Shown here: positions 14,284 to 16,110 of the stretch, piece after piece
Position numbering within the stretch: position 1 is the first letter of the stretch
Layout: each line of letters begins with the position of its first letter
Assembly: GCA_023390775.1 (NCBI GenBank)
Contig: JAEWCF010000071.1
Span: 1-16,110, forward strand
Length of the DNA stretch: 16,110 bases
Direction: 5' to 3'
From: Bacteroidota bacterium
Lineage (GTDB): Bacteria; Bacteroidota; Bacteroidia; Flavobacteriales; Flavobacteriaceae
The notes under the pieces: model-generated
Databases searched by the model: none
Seen by the model: only the letters and a program-made list of their open reading frames with translations
What the model was told of the DNA's origin: nothing
Made by a program: the position numbers and the translations under genes

Positions 14284-15632
14284 GATCCTTTGAGGTTGTG
14301 CTTCTCCATCCTTCGGTAGAGGGCGGCCCTTGACAGCCCGAGTTGCTCGGCGGTCCTGCTGATATTGCCATGATTGGCGAACAGGGCCTTCTCGATCGCC
14401 GAACGTTCCATTTCGCCCAGTTCGGAGCTTTGGGCCTGAAGTTCTGCGGGCGCTTCTACATCCATGATGTCCAGGTCGGAGGCCAGGATCTCGTCCGAAT
14501 CCGAAAGGATCACCGCCCGTTCAATCTTGTTCTCGAGTTCGCGCACGTTGCCGTACCACGGGTACCGCTCAAGCATGTGCAGGTTGGACGGCGAAAACCG
14601 AAGGTTGGGGTTGCCGTACCGCGCACCCACTTCCTCCAGGAAGAAACGCGCCATCGGCAGGATGTCCTCGCGCCTTTCCCGCAAGGCCGGCAAGTGGATT
14701 TCCATCGTATTGATGCGGTAGAAAAGGTCTTCGCGAAAACGCTTGAGCCGGACTTCCTCGCGAATGTCGATGTTGGTCGCGGCAATGATCCGGAAGTCGA
14801 TCGTCCTGGCCCGGCTTTCCCCGAGCCGCGTGACGGTCCTGGTTTGCAGGACGTGAAGCAGCTTGGCCTGAAGGTGCAACGGGATATTCCCGATCTCGTC
14901 CAGGAAGATCGTGCCGCCTGACGCCGCCTCGAACCTGCCGGGCGTGTCGGCCTTCGCGTCGGTAAAGGCGCCCCGCGAATAGCCAAAGAGCTCCGATTCA
15001 AAGAGGGTCTCGCTTAAAGATCCAAGATCCACGTGGACAAACGGCATCTCCTGCCGCTGGGAATGGCGGTGTATATGGTGTGCCAGGACAAATTTGCCGG
15101 TTCCGTTCTCGCCCAGGATAAGGACGTTGGCATCGGTACGCGCCACTTTTTCGGCCACTGCGTACGCCTGGCGGATCTTGGGTGCAGATCCAACAAAATA
15201 TTGCCTGTCGCCGGAAAAAGTCAGCTTTTTCTTTTGCAATTTTCGGCTCTCGTCCACCGCGGCATCCACCGTTGCCAAAAGTTTTTCATTGTCCCACGGT
15301 TTCATGATGTAGTCAAACGCGCCCTGCTTGAGTCCCTGTACGGCGGTTTCCACTTTCCCGAAGGCGGTCATCAAGATCACCATCGTGTTCGGGGACATGC
15401 TTTTTATTTCCCGAAGCCAGTGGATTCCCTCGCGTCCGTCTTCGTAACCGATGCGGTAGTTCATGTCAAGCATGACGGCGTCGATGGTTTGACTGCCGAT
15501 GATTTGGGTGATTTCGCGCGGGGAACTCGTCGTGAGGACGGTTTCGTAATTTTTTTTAAGCGCCATCCGGGCCGAAAACAGGATTTCCTCCTGATCGTCC
15601 ACCACCAAAACGGCTGCCTGTTTCTTTCTCAT
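14280..15632 (-). CDS. Sigma-54-dependent NtrC-type response regulator
   Basis: The product has 450 residues in three parts. The receiver domain (about 6-122) has Asp56 as phosphoacceptor, acidic Asp12/Asp13, Thr89 and Lys111. The AAA+ sigma-54 interaction domain (about 145-375) has Walker A 'GENGTGK' (174-180), the sigma-54 loop 'GAFTDA' (221-226, usually GAFTGA), Walker B 'TIFLDEIG' and 'RFREDLFYRI'. A Fis-type helix-turn-helix is at about 410-445 ('NISRTAEQLGLSRAALYRR'). GAFTDA is a known natural variant, so the protein should be active. A longer frame from a TTG at 15656 only translates the upstream palindrome, so I use the ATG at 15632. It is the first gene of an operon with the kinase and divergent from the efflux adaptor. 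Tandem dyads 8-45 nt upstream of its start are the likely binding sites. Confidence 0.95.
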   Translation of the reverse strand: MRKKQAAVLVVDDQEEILFSARMALKKNYETVLTTSSPREITQIIGSQTIDAVMLDMNYRIGYEDGREGIHWLREIKSMSPNTMVILMTAFGKVETAVQGLKQGAFDYIMKPWDNEKLLATVDAAVDESRKLQKKKLTFSGDRQYFVGSAPKIRQAYAVAEKVARTDANVLILGENGTGKFVLAHHIHRHSQRQEMPFVHVDLGSLSETLFESELFGYSRGAFTDAKADTPGRFEAASGGTIFLDEIGNIPLHLQAKLLHVLQTRTVTRLGESRARTIDFRIIAATNIDIREEVRLKRFREDLFYRINTMEIHLPALRERREDILPMARFFLEEVGARYGNPNLRFSPSNLHMLERYPWYGNVRELENKIERAVILSDSDEILASDLDIMDVEAPAELQAQSSELGEMERSAIEKALFANHGNISRTAEQLGLSRAALYRRMEKHNLKGS

Positions 15633-15639
15633 GGCGTCG

Positions 15640-15677
15640 TGTCCGCAACCGGACAATAAAGTGTCCGAAAACGAACA
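15640..15677. promoter_or_regulatory. Tandem 16-bp dyads, probable enhancer site of the response regulator
   Basis: TGTCCG-CAAC-CGGACA (15640-15655) is a perfect 6-4-6 palindrome. TGTCCG-AAAA-CGAACA (15662-15677) repeats it with one mismatch. The centres are 22 bp apart, about two helical turns, so dimers would sit on the same DNA face. The geometry fits the upstream activation sites of NtrC-family proteins with Fis-type HTH domains. The first dyad ends 8 nt from the regulator start codon, so autoregulation is possible. Confidence 0.6.
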
Positions 15678-15696
15678 CCCACTTTAAACAAGTAAA

Positions 15697-15712
15697 TTTC
15701 AAAATGTTGAAA
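15697..15712. promoter_or_regulatory. Third 6-4-6 dyad in the same intergenic region
   Basis: TTTCAA-AATG-TTGAAA is a perfect palindrome with the same arm and spacer lengths as the TGTCCG dyads but different arms. It could be a degenerate site or bind another protein. Confidence 0.3.
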
Positions 15713-15741
15713 AACAGCAATTTAAAAATTAGTTTTTTTGC

Positions 15742-15757
15742 TGGCACGATGTTGCCA
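15742..15757 (+). promoter_or_regulatory. Possible -24/-12 promoter of the efflux adaptor gene, or a dyad
   Basis: TGGCACG-ATG-TTGCC resembles the sigma-54 promoter TGGCACG-N4-TTGCW but has one base fewer between GG and GC. It is also a palindrome, TGGCA-N6-TGCCA. It lies 34 nt before the adaptor ATG and about 85-108 bp downstream of the tandem dyads, the usual enhancer distance. Confidence 0.35.
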
Positions 15758-15790
15758 AAAGGGCGGTCGACAAAAACGAATGCATACCCG

Positions 15791-16110
15791 ATGGACACCG
15801 TAATCAAACGTAAAAGTAGAAAAATTCAGATAGCCGCTGTGGTCGGGGCCATTATTTTGGCGATGGCAACATTGGCTTTCATTTCGGCGACCAAGAAAAA
15901 GGCGCTCAATGTTAATGCAAGCGAACTCCTGATCAAGGAGGTACGGAGCGATTATTTTGAGGACTTCATCATTTTCCAGGCCAAGGCCGAACCGCTCAAC
16001 GCGATGCTGGTGAATATCATCGAAGGAGGATCGGTACAGGAAATTTTCGTCGAAAACGGCGCGATGGTCCAGAAAGGGCAGGCGCTGGCCAAGATGTACA
16101 ATCCCAATAC
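15791..16110 (+). CDS. Membrane-anchored periplasmic adaptor of an efflux system (HlyD/MFP type, 3'-truncated)
   Basis: Only the first 106 codons are in the window. Residues 1-12 are basic (MDTVIKRKSRKI), followed by a membrane anchor at about 13-33. Residues about 45-105 resemble the start of a membrane-fusion (HlyD/AcrA-like) protein: 'AEPLNAMLVNIIEGGSVQEIFVENGAMVQKGQALAKM' in sequence order gives the split biotinyl/lipoyl-like half, with 'V..I.V..G..V.KGQ.L' as its hallmark. Such adaptors link an inner-membrane RND or MacB-type ABC pump to a TolC-like outer-membrane channel. It is divergent from the sigma-54-type regulator and kinase, which suggests they control it. The pump genes, if present, lie beyond the right edge. 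The start at 15791 is the only ATG that fits the basic n-region. Confidence 0.85.
   Translation, partial: MDTVIKRKSRKIQIAAVVGAIILAMATLAFISATKKKALNVNASELLIKEVRSDYFEDFIIFQAKAEPLNAMLVNIIEGGSVQEIFVENGAMVQKGQALAKMYNPN

Noticed and set aside
14955..14972. GAFTDA instead of GAFTGA as evidence of a dead sigma-54 loop
   Set aside because: GAFTDA is a known natural variant in working activators, and the key Phe and Thr are kept.
15633..15656. Response-regulator start at TTG 15656
   Set aside because: The eight extra residues only translate the upstream palindrome; the receiver domain starts normally at ATG 15632.

Overview
This is a piece of a Bacteroidota chromosome, most likely Flavobacteriaceae (Flavobacterium or a close relative). 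Three things point there. The families DUF4296, DUF4271 and DUF4407 are typical of this phylum, as is the gene order glycosyltransferase / dihydroorotase / DUF4296 next to DUF4271 / hemD / pckA. Several starts carry the Bacteroidota promoter (TTG about 19 nt upstream of TANNTTTG) and A-rich leaders instead of Shine-Dalgarno sites. A 61-bp intergenic element resembles a structured repeat I remember from Flavobacterium genomes. G+C looks close to half by eye (not counted), high for Flavobacterium. I see no tRNA, rRNA, CRISPR, insertion sequence or prophage gene, and no gene-free stretch longer than 300 bp; the longest is 11555-11825.

Layout: (1) 1-1353, minus, 3'-truncated: exported protein with a carboxypeptidase-regulatory-like beta domain. 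(2) 1530-1964, plus: CHRD-domain lipoprotein. (3) 2040-3218, plus: glutaryl-CoA dehydrogenase-type flavoenzyme with a textbook promoter. (4) 5718-3263, minus: operon of a polyprenol-phosphate-mannose-synthase-like glycosyltransferase, a dihydroorotase and a DUF4296 lipoprotein. (5) 5809-7243, plus: DUF4271 membrane protein and uroporphyrinogen-III synthase. (6) 9375-7307, minus: DUF423 membrane protein and ATP-dependent PEP carboxykinase. (7) 9451-10815, plus: saccharopine dehydrogenase-family protein. (8) 11554-10877, minus: YugP-type membrane zinc metallopeptidase. (9) 11826-12929, plus: DUF4407 membrane coiled-coil protein. (10) 15632-12934, minus: NtrC-type response regulator and NtrY-like histidine kinase, overlapping by 4 nt. 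(11) 15791-16110, plus, 3'-truncated: membrane-anchored periplasmic adaptor of an efflux pump.

Most of the window is core metabolism: gluconeogenesis (pckA), pyrimidine synthesis, haem synthesis, and possibly lysine breakdown (saccharopine dehydrogenase-like plus glutaryl-CoA dehydrogenase). Three convergent pairs are separated by bidirectional hairpin terminators at 3240-3257, 7255-7290 and 10839-10861. The fourth, DUF4407 and the histidine kinase, has only 4 nt between stop codons.

The most interesting part is the right end. A two-component pair with a sigma-54-type activator is divergent from an efflux adaptor gene. The 158 bp between them hold two tandem 16-bp dyads (TGTCCG-N4-CGGACA and TGTCCG-N4-CGAACA, centres 22 bp apart). 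They lie about 85-108 bp upstream of a -24/-12-like element that is one base short of canonical spacing. This reads as a self-contained regulated export module in which the regulator probably activates the pump and may control itself. Second in interest are the palindrome and direct repeats in front of the metallopeptidase and the adjoining structured repeat.
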